From positions 28,568-92,567 of the forward strand of contig LTDK01000099.1 of assembly GCA_001642415.1 (NCBI GenBank): a DNA stretch of 64,000 bases. The letters run 5' to 3'. Made by a program: the position numbers and the translations under genes. The notes under the pieces were generated by a model. That model made no database searches, was not told the DNA's origin, and saw nothing but the letters and a program-made list of their open reading frames with translations. This stretch comes from Nematocida ironsii. Its lineage: Eukaryota > Microsporidia. Positions 1 through 9,826 of this stretch are shown one piece after another (position 1 is the stretch's first letter; every line of letters starts with the position of its first letter).

Positions 1-293
1 TCATTACATATCTTCTATAAAAATATATGCTTTATATGCATTTCTAATTACGTAAATAATTACTACAGTGGTAATGTGTATCATAGGTATATTACTGCAA
101 TTTTAGTCCATGGAATGTTAAAGTAAAAATATGAATTTTCTTAGAAGGGGATAATGTAGAGGCTTTCTCTGTCAATATGTGAATAGAAAAAATAAAATAA
201 ATTTATGCATTTGAATTGCCCCTATTTTATTATTTTACCACCATGTATAAGCTAAATTATACAATATATGAAATTATTCAATTGTATACAGAT

Positions 294-3200
294 TTATTCT
301 CTGAAGTACTTAACCACAGATTCTCGCAAATTAAATACAGTTATAATTTCATCAATTACATCCATCTTAATCATTCTTGTAGAAGAATCATGCAGCGCAC
401 AGAATTTCTTGGCTAATTTAGACGCATCAATCTTTGAAAATGGAATATTTGAAGATTTAAGAATAGATGCAAGCTCTGTCTGCTTGCACTTGATTTTTGA
501 AAGACCGTCTGGGTGTATAACGCTTCCTTTTGCCGTGGGATGCGCAGCTGACCGGATTTTGTTACCTATTTTTTTATCAAACACAACCCAGGAGCCTCCT
601 CTAAGCTCAGAAAACGGCGGCAAGTATGTGAATATCTTAGAAGATGATCCTTCCATGCTTTTAACTATTTCAGAACCATTTTGCAGCACGCCATTGAACA
701 TATCCAAATGCCCAGCAGAGAATCCTTTCCAATTAAGAAGAATCAGGATAGGAATGGATTCACGTGTGAAATCATTAATTGCTAGTGCTATTTTTTTGGC
801 CGACTCAGACAAAAGCACATTCTCTGTCCATGTAGTTCGTACCACAGCACTTGGTGAAAAGTCTCTATTTGTTGCCTCCGGTGCAGGGAGCAGTTGGTGT
901 ACAGTTCCTGTTCTGGGGAATATTACACCGCATGAAATATTTTGTATTTTTGTTCGACCAACTTGCACATTCGGTGCCCATCCGCTCAAATACTCAGTAA
1001 ATCCGTCTGTGTCAGATATGTAATTAACTATCTCCTCTGCAGTGAATCTCTCTACTTGCTCATCATATGGATCTTCCCGCAATTCTTCTGCAGTGTCATT
1101 TGATTTATTTGAGGATTGAATGTACTGAAGCCACTTGAGTACCTCATTCAGCCCACTTAAATCACTTGTTACTGTTTTGTGTACCACTCCATTCTTCTCC
1201 AGGATAGATGGGCCACCAATGTCCAAATTGTTTTTATATATCTCTTTTTGTAATAAACTATTCAGTGCATTATATCCCGTAAGAATAATTGGAGAGTCTT
1301 CCTTTTGAATTATTCTTCCTCCAATACTTGCCAGATACGCACCAATACCCACAGCCCTTCCTGTCGCATATGTTAGTGTAGGAACTTCCTTATATAAAAC
1401 AGCCATAGATTTAGCCACTTGTGCTGAGTATGAGAGATTTTCAACGCCCATTCCATATACCCCTATTATTTCTATTATTTCGTAGACTTTTCTTCCTTCA
1501 ACTTCTCTTTCTGAGACTTCAACTATTTGCTTGTCTGCGAGTGAATCGTACATATTCTTTTCCATATAGATTATGTTTAGATTATTTTCGTACTTTATCA
1601 TTGGCTTTAACATTTCAAGTACTTCTATTTTTGCACCAGAATTGCTTGACACGTATATAAAGGGAATTCTGTTAGAAACTGATATATTAGCACACTCTGT
1701 GAAGTAGTTGTCCTCATCGATAGAAAATGCTCCGTTTTTTGCGGTTATATCGTTGCCTATAAAGACAAAATCAAATACTTCATTAGTGAATCTCCACCCA
1801 AACATGGCAGCATTTCTCTTATTTTCAATTGGCAATATTCGCAGATCTCCAGATACTTCCTTAATAAGAATACTGAGCAAAAGTGCTGCATCATATATGC
1901 AAATTGTATTTAGAGACTTTGCTCTAGCACGAGATCCACATAGAACATCTTCAGTGTACTGGCCGGGCACAAACAAATTATCAGATAATTCGTTGTTTTT
2001 TGTGTTTTTTATATCAAAATCGCCAATTCTATAAAATACTGGATTTTCATCAACAGTTAAAACCACTTCTCTAAATCCCTTCTTGCTTTGTATGTCTAGT
2101 ATAAATTGCCCCGTGTTATTAAAACACCCAATAATGCGCCATGTACAGTTATAGTCATCCACGCAGTAAAACTTATTTGGTATTTCTTCTTTAAAGTAGA
2201 AATCCATCTCATCGGAGTATTCTAATTCTTCCAGTACCTGCATATAAAGGATTAGTGGCTGCCCTAACACACCGAATAGTTTGTACCCAAAGAGTGTTTC
2301 ATTTACTATCTGGTCTAAATTATTTTTAATGTCATTTTCACTGAGAACACAGTAAATAATGACTTTGTCACCGGCCGAATGCACGAATACTTTTCTGTCT
2401 AGTAGAGCATACTGGAATGAATTATCTGGATTGTTTTCTATGGCCATAGGAAGTCTACCAGCATGTGTATAGAATACATTAATATTGCTGTATCTTACAC
2501 TTCCAGAGTATTTTATGTATTCTACACATAATCCATTCACCTGAACTAGAGTAAATTCTGTGCACTTCTTCTGTATTCGATCAATTATTCCTGGAATATC
2601 TTTCTCAGAGACCCCCACAGTATCTATCCCAGTATTTATAATAGGATCATTCTGAGTATTCTTGATTTTTATTAGATAAAATGCATCTGTTGCATTCTTA
2701 CCCATTTCAATTTTTATTACTCCTGCAGTTGGATTGCCTTCTTCTATGACCATCTCTATATCACTCCTATTAAACACCTTCTTTATCCAAATGTCTAACA
2801 GATTAATCATTTTTACATTCGCACTATTCACAGCCATTATTAGTAAAATTTCGTTGTTTTTGATGTTCTCAGTGTTTTTGATAGTTTCTTCTGTACTCAG
2901 CTGAATAAATTGGCCAATTTCTTCTTTGACTTCTTCATTGCGTATAATCTGCTGTAATTTATAAATATGAATAAACGCATCCGTCCTATCCAGTTCATTA
3001 TTATTAGAAACTTTCTGCTTAAGACTATTCAGTGCACTCTTAAACTGAACAATAGTTTCTGGCGTTGCATCTAATAGATAAACCAAGCAGGAGATAATAT
3101 ATACTGCAGCCGCAGAATTTTGTATGTACGTGCTCTTGGTGTATTCCTCTATTGCTTGGCTCATCGTACTCAAGTCAAAGGATTGTAATTCTGTTGGTAT

Positions 3201-5255
3201 GCTATACCCTTTAAACAGATTCAGAGTTAAATCTCTTTGGGTATTTCTGTATACAAGCTGCTCTGTATAACAAACAACAGCATCTGATGCACCGCCTGAT
3301 ATCTCTGCCAAAACATCTCCTATCTCAACTATTTCTTCTGGCCGTACTTTATACTCAATCACTCCTTCCTTTGGTGCTTTTATTCTAATTAAATTCTTCA
3401 TACTTTCAATTTCCAAATATTCTTCGTCCTTTTCCACTGACCCTTCCTTTAATAGTTTTACTATTCGCCCGGGCACTGGCGCATGAATTTTATTCCCCGC
3501 AAGATTTTCTGTGAATCTAACAGTCTTTCCCTCTGTGTGTAACTCTGTATACATCTTTGACTTTGAGAAGTATATTACCTTTATCTCATTATCACTGGTT
3601 TTTACTCTGTATTTGTCATCAAACAGACAGAGTATTTCTAAAACCGATACACCGCCATTTATTTCAATTGCGTACACAGAGCTGTCAACTTTCTGAACTT
3701 TTGCTGTTATTTGCAGCTGGTTTGTTTGAAAGGTCATTTGAGTGTCTGGCTTTCCTATGCGGTCAGCAGATATAGCACAGAATGAAAGAATAAAGAAAGG
3801 GGGCATTCCAGATAATTTCACCCATTCTTCTTGGAATACCTCTGCAGTGCGAGTAGTGTGTTGGCTATTTTTAAATTCATCGGTATTAATAAGGTCACTA
3901 AGAAAGTTGTTCAGGTGCTTTACCTCGCCTGTAATTCTCACAGAGCTTAGTGCCATTCTTAGAGCAGATATAGCTTCATCTCTGGTCTCTCCTATTCCAA
4001 ACACATGCCCAAACTGTGAGTCATTGTACGGAGTAATAGCACCGCTGTCTACAGAAAAGTACCCAACAGTTCCGGACTGAAAGGATGAAGAAACAGAAAG
4101 CTTTCCACTACTGGGAATAAACTTGCACTCTGCCGACTCTGCAATGACTCTAGCGCCCACCACATGCCTATGTCCTCTGAATTCTTTTAGTATACCGCGC
4201 TCTTTTAGCCTAGGAATTGTTGCCCCACACGATATTAACCACTGTATGCTGCACAAATTATTATCTGTTAATAAATCTGTCACTGTGTGCTCTACTTGCA
4301 ACCTTGGATTGCACTCTAAAAAGAACATGTCGTCAGTGTCTAAATCCAAAACAAACTCCACAGTGCATGCATTATGGTACTCTGCCGCATTTACTAGCTT
4401 GCCTGCCATTTCTGCTATTTTCTTTTCTTTTGCAGTGTCTATAATGGCCGGCCCTTCTTCTATTAATTTTTGGTTTCTTCTCTGTATAGTGCAGTCTCTA
4501 GTGGATACTACCTCATAATTGCCCTCTTTATCCGCGACTACTTGTATTTCTATGTGCTTAATCCTTCTCAAGTACTTTGTGACAAAAACTGCTTTGCTTC
4601 CTGTTTCATCCTGTACTGTTGCAATTGCCTGCGATAATTCTTCTTCAGACTCTATAATTCGGATGCCTTTACCACCACCACCCTCTGGTGATTTTACCAT
4701 AATGGGGAATCCTGTTTTTCTACAGAACTCTTGGACCTTTGATAGCTCCGCCACCTCTATCCATGGAATACTTGGTATGCCAGAGCTATCGGCCAGTTTA
4801 TTTGCAGATATTTTACTGCCAAGAAGATCCATTGCATGCTCGCTTGGCCCTATGAATATCAATCCATTCTTCTTACACTCTCTGGGAAGGCTTGGATCTT
4901 CTGAAGAATGCCCCCATCCCGGCCATACAAATTGGCAATCAAAGTGAACTGCGCCCTGGCAGATAACTTTCGGAGATTTAAAACTATTCTCTGGCGACTC
5001 ATCAAATAGCTCAATATACCCTGTAAGGCCATCCAGATACTTACTCCTACTAGCGCGATCAGATGGCCTTTCCATTCCGTAGAATTCAAAAATATTCCTG
5101 CCAAATCTTCTGTATGAGAAGTCCTGCATTGAACTGATAAATTTAAAGGCGGCTAATGAATTATTCCCTATAAATATTCGAATTCCTTCATACTTTCCAT
5201 TTAAATCATCTAAAAACCTTTTTAACTCAGTTACTTCATTCATAACACAATCCAT
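294..5255 (-). CDS. ACC1: acetyl-CoA carboxylase, multidomain eukaryotic type
   Basis: Makes malonyl-CoA from acetyl-CoA, bicarbonate and ATP, in the cytosol. The domain order is that of eukaryotic ACC. The N-terminal biotin carboxylase has an ATP-grasp glycine loop (GGGGKG, about residues 190-195) and the NPRLQVEHTVTDL signature (about 315). The biotinyl domain has ESMKN, with the lysine near residue 618. A shortened central region follows, then a C-terminal carboxyltransferase with recognisable VGIGAYL, PIILTG, NWKGFSAG and ELRGGSWVV blocks. At 1653 aa it is well below the about 2230 aa of yeast ACC1; most of the loss is in the central region. The methionine that normally follows the biotinylated lysine is Asn here. 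Microsporidia generally lack fatty acid synthase, so malonyl-CoA would more likely feed elongases (inference). Start ATG at 5255; no upstream in-frame alternative was needed. Assignment is very secure. Confidence 0.96.
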   Translation of the reverse strand: MDCVMNEVTELKRFLDDLNGKYEGIRIFIGNNSLAAFKFISSMQDFSYRRFGRNIFEFYGMERPSDRASRSKYLDGLTGYIELFDESPENSFKSPKVICQGAVHFDCQFVWPGWGHSSEDPSLPRECKKNGLIFIGPSEHAMDLLGSKISANKLADSSGIPSIPWIEVAELSKVQEFCRKTGFPIMVKSPEGGGGKGIRIIESEEELSQAIATVQDETGSKAVFVTKYLRRIKHIEIQVVADKEGNYEVVSTRDCTIQRRNQKLIEEGPAIIDTAKEKKIAEMAGKLVNAAEYHNACTVEFVLDLDTDDMFFLECNPRLQVEHTVTDLLTDNNLCSIQWLISCGATIPRLKERGILKEFRGHRHVVGARVIAESAECKFIPSSGKLSVSSSFQSGTVGYFSVDSGAITPYNDSQFGHVFGIGETRDEAISALRMALSSVRITGEVKHLNNFLSDLINTDEFKNSQHTTRTAEVFQEEWVKLSGMPPFFILSFCAISADRIGKPDTQMTFQTNQLQITAKVQKVDSSVYAIEINGGVSVLEILCLFDDKYRVKTSDNEIKVIYFSKSKMYTELHTEGKTVRFTENLAGNKIHAPVPGRIVKLLKEGSVEKDEEYLEIESMKNLIRIKAPKEGVIEYKVRPEEIVEIGDVLAEISGGASDAVVCYTEQLVYRNTQRDLTLNLFKGYSIPTELQSFDLSTMSQAIEEYTKSTYIQNSAAAVYIISCLVYLLDATPETIVQFKSALNSLKQKVSNNNELDRTDAFIHIYKLQQIIRNEEVKEEIGQFIQLSTEETIKNTENIKNNEILLIMAVNSANVKMINLLDIWIKKVFNRSDIEMVIEEGNPTAGVIKIEMGKNATDAFYLIKIKNTQNDPIINTGIDTVGVSEKDIPGIIDRIQKKCTEFTLVQVNGLCVEYIKYSGSVRYSNINVFYTHAGRLPMAIENNPDNSFQYALLDRKVFVHSAGDKVIIYCVLSENDIKNNLDQIVNETLFGYKLFGVLGQPLILYMQVLEELEYSDEMDFYFKEEIPNKFYCVDDYNCTWRIIGCFNNTGQFILDIQSKKGFREVVLTVDENPVFYRIGDFDIKNTKNNELSDNLFVPGQYTEDVLCGSRARAKSLNTICIYDAALLLSILIKEVSGDLRILPIENKRNAAMFGWRFTNEVFDFVFIGNDITAKNGAFSIDEDNYFTECANISVSNRIPFIYVSSNSGAKIEVLEMLKPMIKYENNLNIIYMEKNMYDSLADKQIVEVSEREVEGRKVYEIIEIIGVYGMGVENLSYSAQVAKSMAVLYKEVPTLTYATGRAVGIGAYLASIGGRIIQKEDSPIILTGYNALNSLLQKEIYKNNLDIGGPSILEKNGVVHKTVTSDLSGLNEVLKWLQYIQSSNKSNDTAEELREDPYDEQVERFTAEEIVNYISDTDGFTEYLSGWAPNVQVGRTKIQNISCGVIFPRTGTVHQLLPAPEATNRDFSPSAVVRTTWTENVLLSESAKKIALAINDFTRESIPILILLNWKGFSAGHLDMFNGVLQNGSEIVKSMEGSSSKIFTYLPPFSELRGGSWVVFDKKIGNKIRSAAHPTAKGSVIHPDGLSKIKCKQTELASILKSSNIPFSKIDASKLAKKFCALHDSSTRMIKMDVIDEIITVFNLRESVVKYFRE

Positions 5256-5343
5256 AGTTAATTTATTTATGAATAATTAATTCAATTTATTTCTGGCATT
5301 TGGGGCTAATTCAAGATTTACTAATATACCATAGTATGTGTGC

Positions 5344-6162
5344 CTAGCTATATGACTGCACACTGTATGATTTTGAATTGGGTACTCTAGATGTATATAC
5401 GGATATAACAGTAATAAATACTGATGCTGTTTTAGCTAATGAGAAAATATCTGAAAATAACTGATTCTTTCCCAGCGCGTTAATCTCCATAAGGACAAAC
5501 ACTGCTTTATAGCTAAGATCAAGTACTCCTGCTATTAATGACATATAGCATATGTTAACATTCCAGCGAATCATCTGATTAGAGAGGTATCCAGATATAT
5601 TCTCAGGCATCTTGTTCTGCTTAATCATGAAAATAGTGAGAAGGCTAAAAATACTAATGCTTAATGAAACAAGCCCACTGAATACGTATAGAATAACCCA
5701 GCCAGACACGCCTTTAAAAAAAACCAGCATTCCTGCCATCGCAATACTTTGCATTAAACCAATCGATGCACAAGTACTTCCCCAGGGAATTAAAGACTCT
5801 CTATGCCCTAGCGCGCCCATTTGAAAGGAGGCCATTGCAAGCACCAGGAAGTTAATTGCCTTTTGGAATACATCAATAAGAATTTCCATGGTAAGCAGAT
5901 TCTCAAAGGCTAAACTCATTTGTGACATAAACACCTCATATTCACCAAAATAGCTGCCCAGCAGGCATCCAATAGACCACATCATATAAAATGAAGTAAG
6001 CATTACAGCCAATGAAATATTGACAGGATCAATAATTTTCACTCTATTTTTAGGATGAACTCCAAGCCTTTCGTGGGCAGAGTAGTAAATAAACAGGATC
6101 GGCATAGTCAACGAGTTAAAAATATCGAGTAGAAATATAACGGGAGTGACTCGTATTGCCAT
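5344..6162 (-). CDS. multipass membrane protein, unknown function
   Basis: A 272-aa protein with about seven hydrophobic segments (roughly residues 5-27, 46-72, 87-118, 126-148, 150-180, 202-226 and 236-257) and short hydrophilic loops. It ends in a Ser/Tyr-rich tail. No transporter signature was recognised. It lies 88 bp upstream of the ACC gene on the same strand and 51 bp downstream of another minus-strand gene. A plus-strand frame inside it is short and is taken as a shadow. It could be a lineage-specific transporter or an organelle membrane protein; the sequence does not decide. Confidence 0.75.
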   Translation of the reverse strand: MAIRVTPVIFLLDIFNSLTMPILFIYYSAHERLGVHPKNRVKIIDPVNISLAVMLTSFYMMWSIGCLLGSYFGEYEVFMSQMSLAFENLLTMEILIDVFQKAINFLVLAMASFQMGALGHRESLIPWGSTCASIGLMQSIAMAGMLVFFKGVSGWVILYVFSGLVSLSISIFSLLTIFMIKQNKMPENISGYLSNQMIRWNVNICYMSLIAGVLDLSYKAVFVLMEINALGKNQLFSDIFSLAKTASVFITVISVYTSRVPNSKSYSVQSYS

Positions 6163-6213
6163 AATAAATAGAAGAATATAGAATAAATAGAGTGTTTTAT
6201 CTCTGTGACAAAG

Positions 6214-6660
6214 TTAGAAAGAAGACAATCTTAAAACATTCCAGGATTTTTGGAATTCCTTTGAAGATAAGCAGAAATTAATAAATTCTTCTTCTGATCC
6301 TGGCACCTCCATTGGTTTTGCTGGCGATATCGCGGTCATTTCCGATAAATATTCAGAAATATTTTTAGTGGATATTTTTGAATTTTTTAGAGTGTTTTGA
6401 GATATTTCACTCTGGCTCGTTTCTGTGGTAGGATTAGAGATTTTAATACATTTATATATCCATTTAGCAAAATCGGTCTTATTGTTTCTGCACTTAAGAA
6501 TTAGTTCATATAGCCCTTCTGGTGATTTGTCGGTTAAAGAATTTATGAGTATCTGCGCACTATTTGATGAGTCACCAATTGGGAAGAGGTCTTTGAAGAA
6601 ATCCTCAAGACTCTTCTGTGTGACTGTATCCCCAATTTCTTTTTTAATGGCAGACTGCAT
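6214..6660 (-). CDS. hypothetical protein, 148 aa
   Basis: A hydrophilic, probably helical protein with no signal peptide and no recognised domain. The N-terminal half is acidic/basic mixed, a Ser/Thr-rich linker lies around residues 75-105, and the C-terminus (EEFINFCLSSKEF...SWNVLRL) looks like a short amphipathic helix. ATG at 6660 is the first in the frame. It opens a run of three minus-strand genes ending with ACC. The reading frame is supported by its length in an A+T-rich region and the tight spacing to its neighbour. Confidence 0.6.
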   Translation of the reverse strand: MQSAIKKEIGDTVTQKSLEDFFKDLFPIGDSSNSAQILINSLTDKSPEGLYELILKCRNNKTDFAKWIYKCIKISNPTTETSQSEISQNTLKNSKISTKNISEYLSEMTAISPAKPMEVPGSEEEFINFCLSSKEFQKSWNVLRLSSF

Positions 6661-7166
6661 AAATAAAAGAAAAACAACAATATGTATTTAATTCTAGACG
6701 AATTGTGTGGTAATTTAAAGGAGAATGAATTTTCAATCGCTCTTTTGTGTTTATAATATCTCTGCACATTCTTTTTTATTTATTCTTTACTAGAAACAAC
6801 ATATTACATATTTACAATGGATTTATGGTTATTTAGTGTACTATATATAGAATGCAGGTGCATAAAAATTTCGGGTTATATTTTAAGCTATTGTTCTAGT
6901 GGCATATTCTAATGTAATGCGCTGGCCTTTACTATTTATACTGGTGTGTTTATTATAAGATTAAAGATCTCGGGCATAGCCTGATATAAATCTAAACTGG
7001 GTATAATGCATTAATAGAGTATGAAATGCCATAGACAATTGTAATGGTGTATACCTATGCACTAACAGTAGGGGAAGAAGTGAGTTAAGGAGATTGAATA
7101 TTTATTTTAGAGACTGGTCTAGAGTAGTCTAATCTACATAATATAGAATGATTTACTATTTTGTTT
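6661..7166. other. divergent intergenic region
   Basis: About 500 bp between the divergent 6660 (minus) and 7167 (plus) genes. It is A+T-rich and contains one exact copy of the recurrent intergenic 11-mer (6868-6878). Only very short frames are present (24 and 31 codons), and none is convincing. Confidence 0.6.
6868..6878 (-). promoter_or_regulatory. recurrent intergenic motif TAACCCGAAAT
   Basis: Exact 11-mer on the minus strand (ATTTCGGGTTA on plus), between two divergent genes, about 210 bp upstream of the minus gene and 290 bp upstream of the WD40 gene. One of six identical copies in the window. A regulatory role is inferred only from recurrence and intergenic location. Confidence 0.35.
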
Positions 7167-8165
7167 ATGGTATTACTGAGAGAGTGTGAAGGCATTATTT
7201 GTGAGGAATACAGAAAGTATCAAGTTAGAACCAGCATACATCACTGGCAGTTAAGAGACATGATATCAGGAACAAACAATCCAAATGAAGTAGTTTATGT
7301 ATACGCAAATTCTATTAATGTCCTAAACACTAAATCAGAAAAAATACATACTATTTCAAGGAATTTAGTATTTAATCCCACAGCCATTTGCTATAATGAT
7401 GAGATTGTTGGGGTTGGCGGGCAGAGAAGCCAGCTGTACATAAAGAACATTGCAACGGGAGCTGATAAAAAAATCACAACAGGCGGATCAATAAACAATG
7501 GGCTAGAAATATTCTCGCATTTTGGCGACAAAAGAATATTAGTCTGTAATAATGATGAGACAGTAAAGGAATACTCTATCGATAATATGAGAAGGTGCTC
7601 TGTAATAGAGCACGACTCTCCGGTAAATAATTGTTCTGTTAATGCAAGTGGCAGAATTCTAGCAACAGTTGGCGATTCAAATGAAGTTTCTATATATACA
7701 GTGGGAAGAGAAAAGTATCCGCTAATCAAAAAAATGAAAGCAATGAACGATGCATCTTTCAAGGTTTCATGGAGTCCATCTGGAGTATATTTAGCAGCAA
7801 GCACTCAGGATGGATATGTCTGTGTGTACGACATACGTAATATGAACGAGAAAATACAAGCAATCCGGTCTGTGCAAGGATCACTAGTAAAGGGTGCCTG
7901 TCGTAATGTTAAATTCTGTCCAGACAGTTCAATGGACCTTCTGGTGTTTACGGAGCATGTATCACATTTTACAGTAGTGGATATAAGAGACTTTAGTAAA
8001 AGGCAGAGTATTGCAGTCACAGGAACAACAGGCGACAAACACATTTCTGGTCTATCCTTTGGAGAGGATGGCAGAAAGCTGTACATTGGAACAGAAATGG
8101 TAATATATGAGTTTGGATTGAATCTGTTTAATAGAAGACTATTTCAAAGTGGAAGTCTAAACTAA
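7167..8165 (+). CDS. WD40 beta-propeller protein, DUF2415-like
   Basis: A 332-aa protein made of WD-like repeats; the clearest are around residues 190-225 (KVSWSPSGVYLAASTQDGYV then VCVYDIRN). The C-terminal block (DLLVFTEHVSHFTVVDIRDF ... LYIGTEM) resembles the DUF2415 segment of fungal WD proteins of unclear function; that family link comes from memory of the pattern. The frame is open upstream with a TTG at 7161, but the first ATG is at 7167 and is used here. Other propeller families (Rae1, Bub3) were considered; their characteristic blade motifs are not seen. Probably a soluble nuclear or cytosolic scaffold. Confidence 0.75.
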   Translation: MVLLRECEGIICEEYRKYQVRTSIHHWQLRDMISGTNNPNEVVYVYANSINVLNTKSEKIHTISRNLVFNPTAICYNDEIVGVGGQRSQLYIKNIATGADKKITTGGSINNGLEIFSHFGDKRILVCNNDETVKEYSIDNMRRCSVIEHDSPVNNCSVNASGRILATVGDSNEVSIYTVGREKYPLIKKMKAMNDASFKVSWSPSGVYLAASTQDGYVCVYDIRNMNEKIQAIRSVQGSLVKGACRNVKFCPDSSMDLLVFTEHVSHFTVVDIRDFSKRQSIAVTGTTGDKHISGLSFGEDGRKLYIGTEMVIYEFGLNLFNRRLFQSGSLN

Positions 8166-8360
8166 ATACAGATAGGCCCAGTATACTCTATCTGCCTATT
8201 TCCGAATATTTTCTGTCTAATATTTCATGCTATTTTTGTATGCACAGGCTAGGAAGAAACAGATTTTCTAGGAAATTTAATAAATAAAAGAAATAATTCA
8301 TGTGTATTTTTTATTTCTAATAGTAATATGTATAAATGAAATTACAAATATAATATATAG

Positions 8361-8375
8361 CCCGAACTGACCCGA
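8361..8375 (+). promoter_or_regulatory. doubled CCCGA element just upstream of the zinc-finger gene
   Basis: CCCGAACTGACCCGA holds two CCCGA cores 10 bp apart (the second is followed by TTTTT), ending 22 bp before the ATG at 8398. It is a variant of the recurrent TAACCCGAAAT motif. A C-rich element close to the start is known in other microsporidia; the promoter role here is inferred. Confidence 0.35.
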
Positions 8376-8397
8376 TTTTTGTATGCAATAAAAAGAA

Positions 8398-8775
8398 ATG
8401 GATGTTTTCTACACCGTATCCGAAAAGTTTTTAATGAAAGAAGCCACTATTGAGATGGAAGACAAAAGAAAGGGGGAGGGCCAAAAACCAACAGAAGGTT
8501 CTGCAGTAATCCAAATGCAGAAAGAAGCAGTAGAGCAGTTAAAGGGGATATCCATTCGGCACTACATAGAAAGTGATGTAGTAATTCGCACAGTTGGGGG
8601 GAGTAAGTTAAAGTTAAAAGGATGGTCAACAGAAACAAAGCCAAAGGTTGTATCAGAGCCCGTCAAACCAATGCATACTTGCCATATATGTGATAAAACA
8701 TTTGTAGATAAAAGAAGACTTGCCATTCACATGAACATGCATGAAAAGAAGTCCACTGAAAATACTACAGCTTGA
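8398..8775 (+). CDS. single C2H2 zinc-finger protein
   Basis: A 125-aa protein with one classical C2H2 finger at about residues 99-119 (C-x2-C-x12-H-x3-H, in HTCHICDKTF...HMNMH). The finger is preceded by a basic/acidic region with LKLKGWSTETK. A single finger suggests RNA or protein binding, or DNA binding with flanking help, rather than a long sequence-specific array. ATG at 8398 is the first in frame. The gene sits in a plus-strand run with short gaps (71 bp to the next gene). The target is unknown. Confidence 0.7.
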   Translation: MDVFYTVSEKFLMKEATIEMEDKRKGEGQKPTEGSAVIQMQKEAVEQLKGISIRHYIESDVVIRTVGGSKLKLKGWSTETKPKVVSEPVKPMHTCHICDKTFVDKRRLAIHMNMHEKKSTENTTA

Positions 8776-8777
8776 TA

Positions 8778-8788
8778 TAACCCGAAAT
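8778..8788 (+). promoter_or_regulatory. recurrent intergenic motif TAACCCGAAAT
   Basis: Exact copy, immediately after the zinc-finger stop codon and 58 bp upstream of the DUF167 gene's ATG, in the sense orientation for that gene. Confidence 0.4.
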
Positions 8789-8846
8789 CATAAATATGTT
8801 TTATACCGAGTGACAGTGTATTAAAGAATTATTTATCCACTTTTCT

Positions 8847-9194
8847 ATGGCTGTGCATAGCATAAATAAAGACATAGGAATATTTATATTTTCACATAAA
8901 TTTAATTTTATGCGGGTGGCAGAGACTGGCGTAGTAATAAGCTGTGAGGTAAAACCCAAATGTAAGTTTTTTATGGTGGAGTGGGCAAATGATATTTTAT
9001 ATATTTCACTAACAGAAATGGCAATAGAAAATAGAGCGAATAAAGAAGTTATAGAAATCTTCCATGAAATATTTAGAAGGCCTAGAAGTACTATAAAGAT
9101 AATAGCTGGGTTAAAGTCTCGCGCTAAGTCTGTGTTACTAGAGAATATAACAGAAGAAGAGGCAAGGGAGAATTTGAATAAATTAAATAAATAA
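8847..9194 (+). CDS. DUF167/UPF0235 (YggU-type) protein
   Basis: A 115-aa protein. The C-terminal half carries the pattern of the YggU/C15orf40 family: a helix (RANKEVIEIFHEIFRRP), a strand STIKIIAG, and the LKSRAKSVLLEN segment corresponding to the family's G-x-x-S-R-x-K block. Family members are small alpha/beta proteins found from bacteria to animals without a settled function. The N-terminal half is diverged. ATG at 8847 is the first in frame, 71 bp after the previous stop. The family match is from visible pattern only. Confidence 0.6.
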   Translation: MAVHSINKDIGIFIFSHKFNFMRVAETGVVISCEVKPKCKFFMVEWANDILYISLTEMAIENRANKEVIEIFHEIFRRPRSTIKIIAGLKSRAKSVLLENITEEEARENLNKLNK

Positions 9195-9826
9195 AATGTG
9201 TACGCATAAATAAATATTTATTTTAACTCAAAGTACTGTTTTTATATTTTCAAGTGTTTATAATAGTTCTCTGAAATATCTTAAATATTCTAAGCTGCTT
9301 CTAGTGGAAAGGCGTGCTAAAATCAGACATACAATAAAATGACTTAGTGCGTATTTATAATTATAGTAGCACAATATATTTTAATTAAAATATGGAGAAA
9401 TAAGAGAATATTTACTTATATTTAAACAACCACTGTATATAACAATGCTAGAATAACAATCTGATAGTACTAACACCTATAGTCAGTTACTATATAATTT
9501 AAAACATAAAAACGATCAGTACAGAGGTATAAAGAAATAAAATCAGAAAATATGGATTTATTATATAGTATGTAGTAGTAAAAACAGAGGCTATATTGCT
9601 GGCTATACAGTATGTTTTAGTAAAAGAAACACAAATATAATTAGACAAATTTTACATAAAATAATTGTGTTTTTCGATTATTCCAGTTACTTGAGCCATT
9701 ATAGTAGAATAATTTATGTTATTCTTATTGTTAATTGGAGTAGAACATAGGATACCAAAAGAATTATGCAAAAATACGTTAGGCGTATCTGATTCCATAT
9801 AAAGAGAGTACAATAAAATTTTTTAT
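9195..9826. other. A+T-rich intergenic region
   Basis: About 630 bp with no supportable reading frame, no tRNA-like structure and no copy of the recurrent 11-mer. Long for this window; it separates two same-strand genes. Confidence 0.5.

Noticed and set aside
268..1023. 251-codon plus-strand frame over the ACC 3' end
   Set aside because: Lies opposite the well-supported carboxyltransferase domain; translation shows no family features.
6683..6757. 24-codon frame divergent from the 148-aa gene
   Set aside because: Too short and without features; chance expected.
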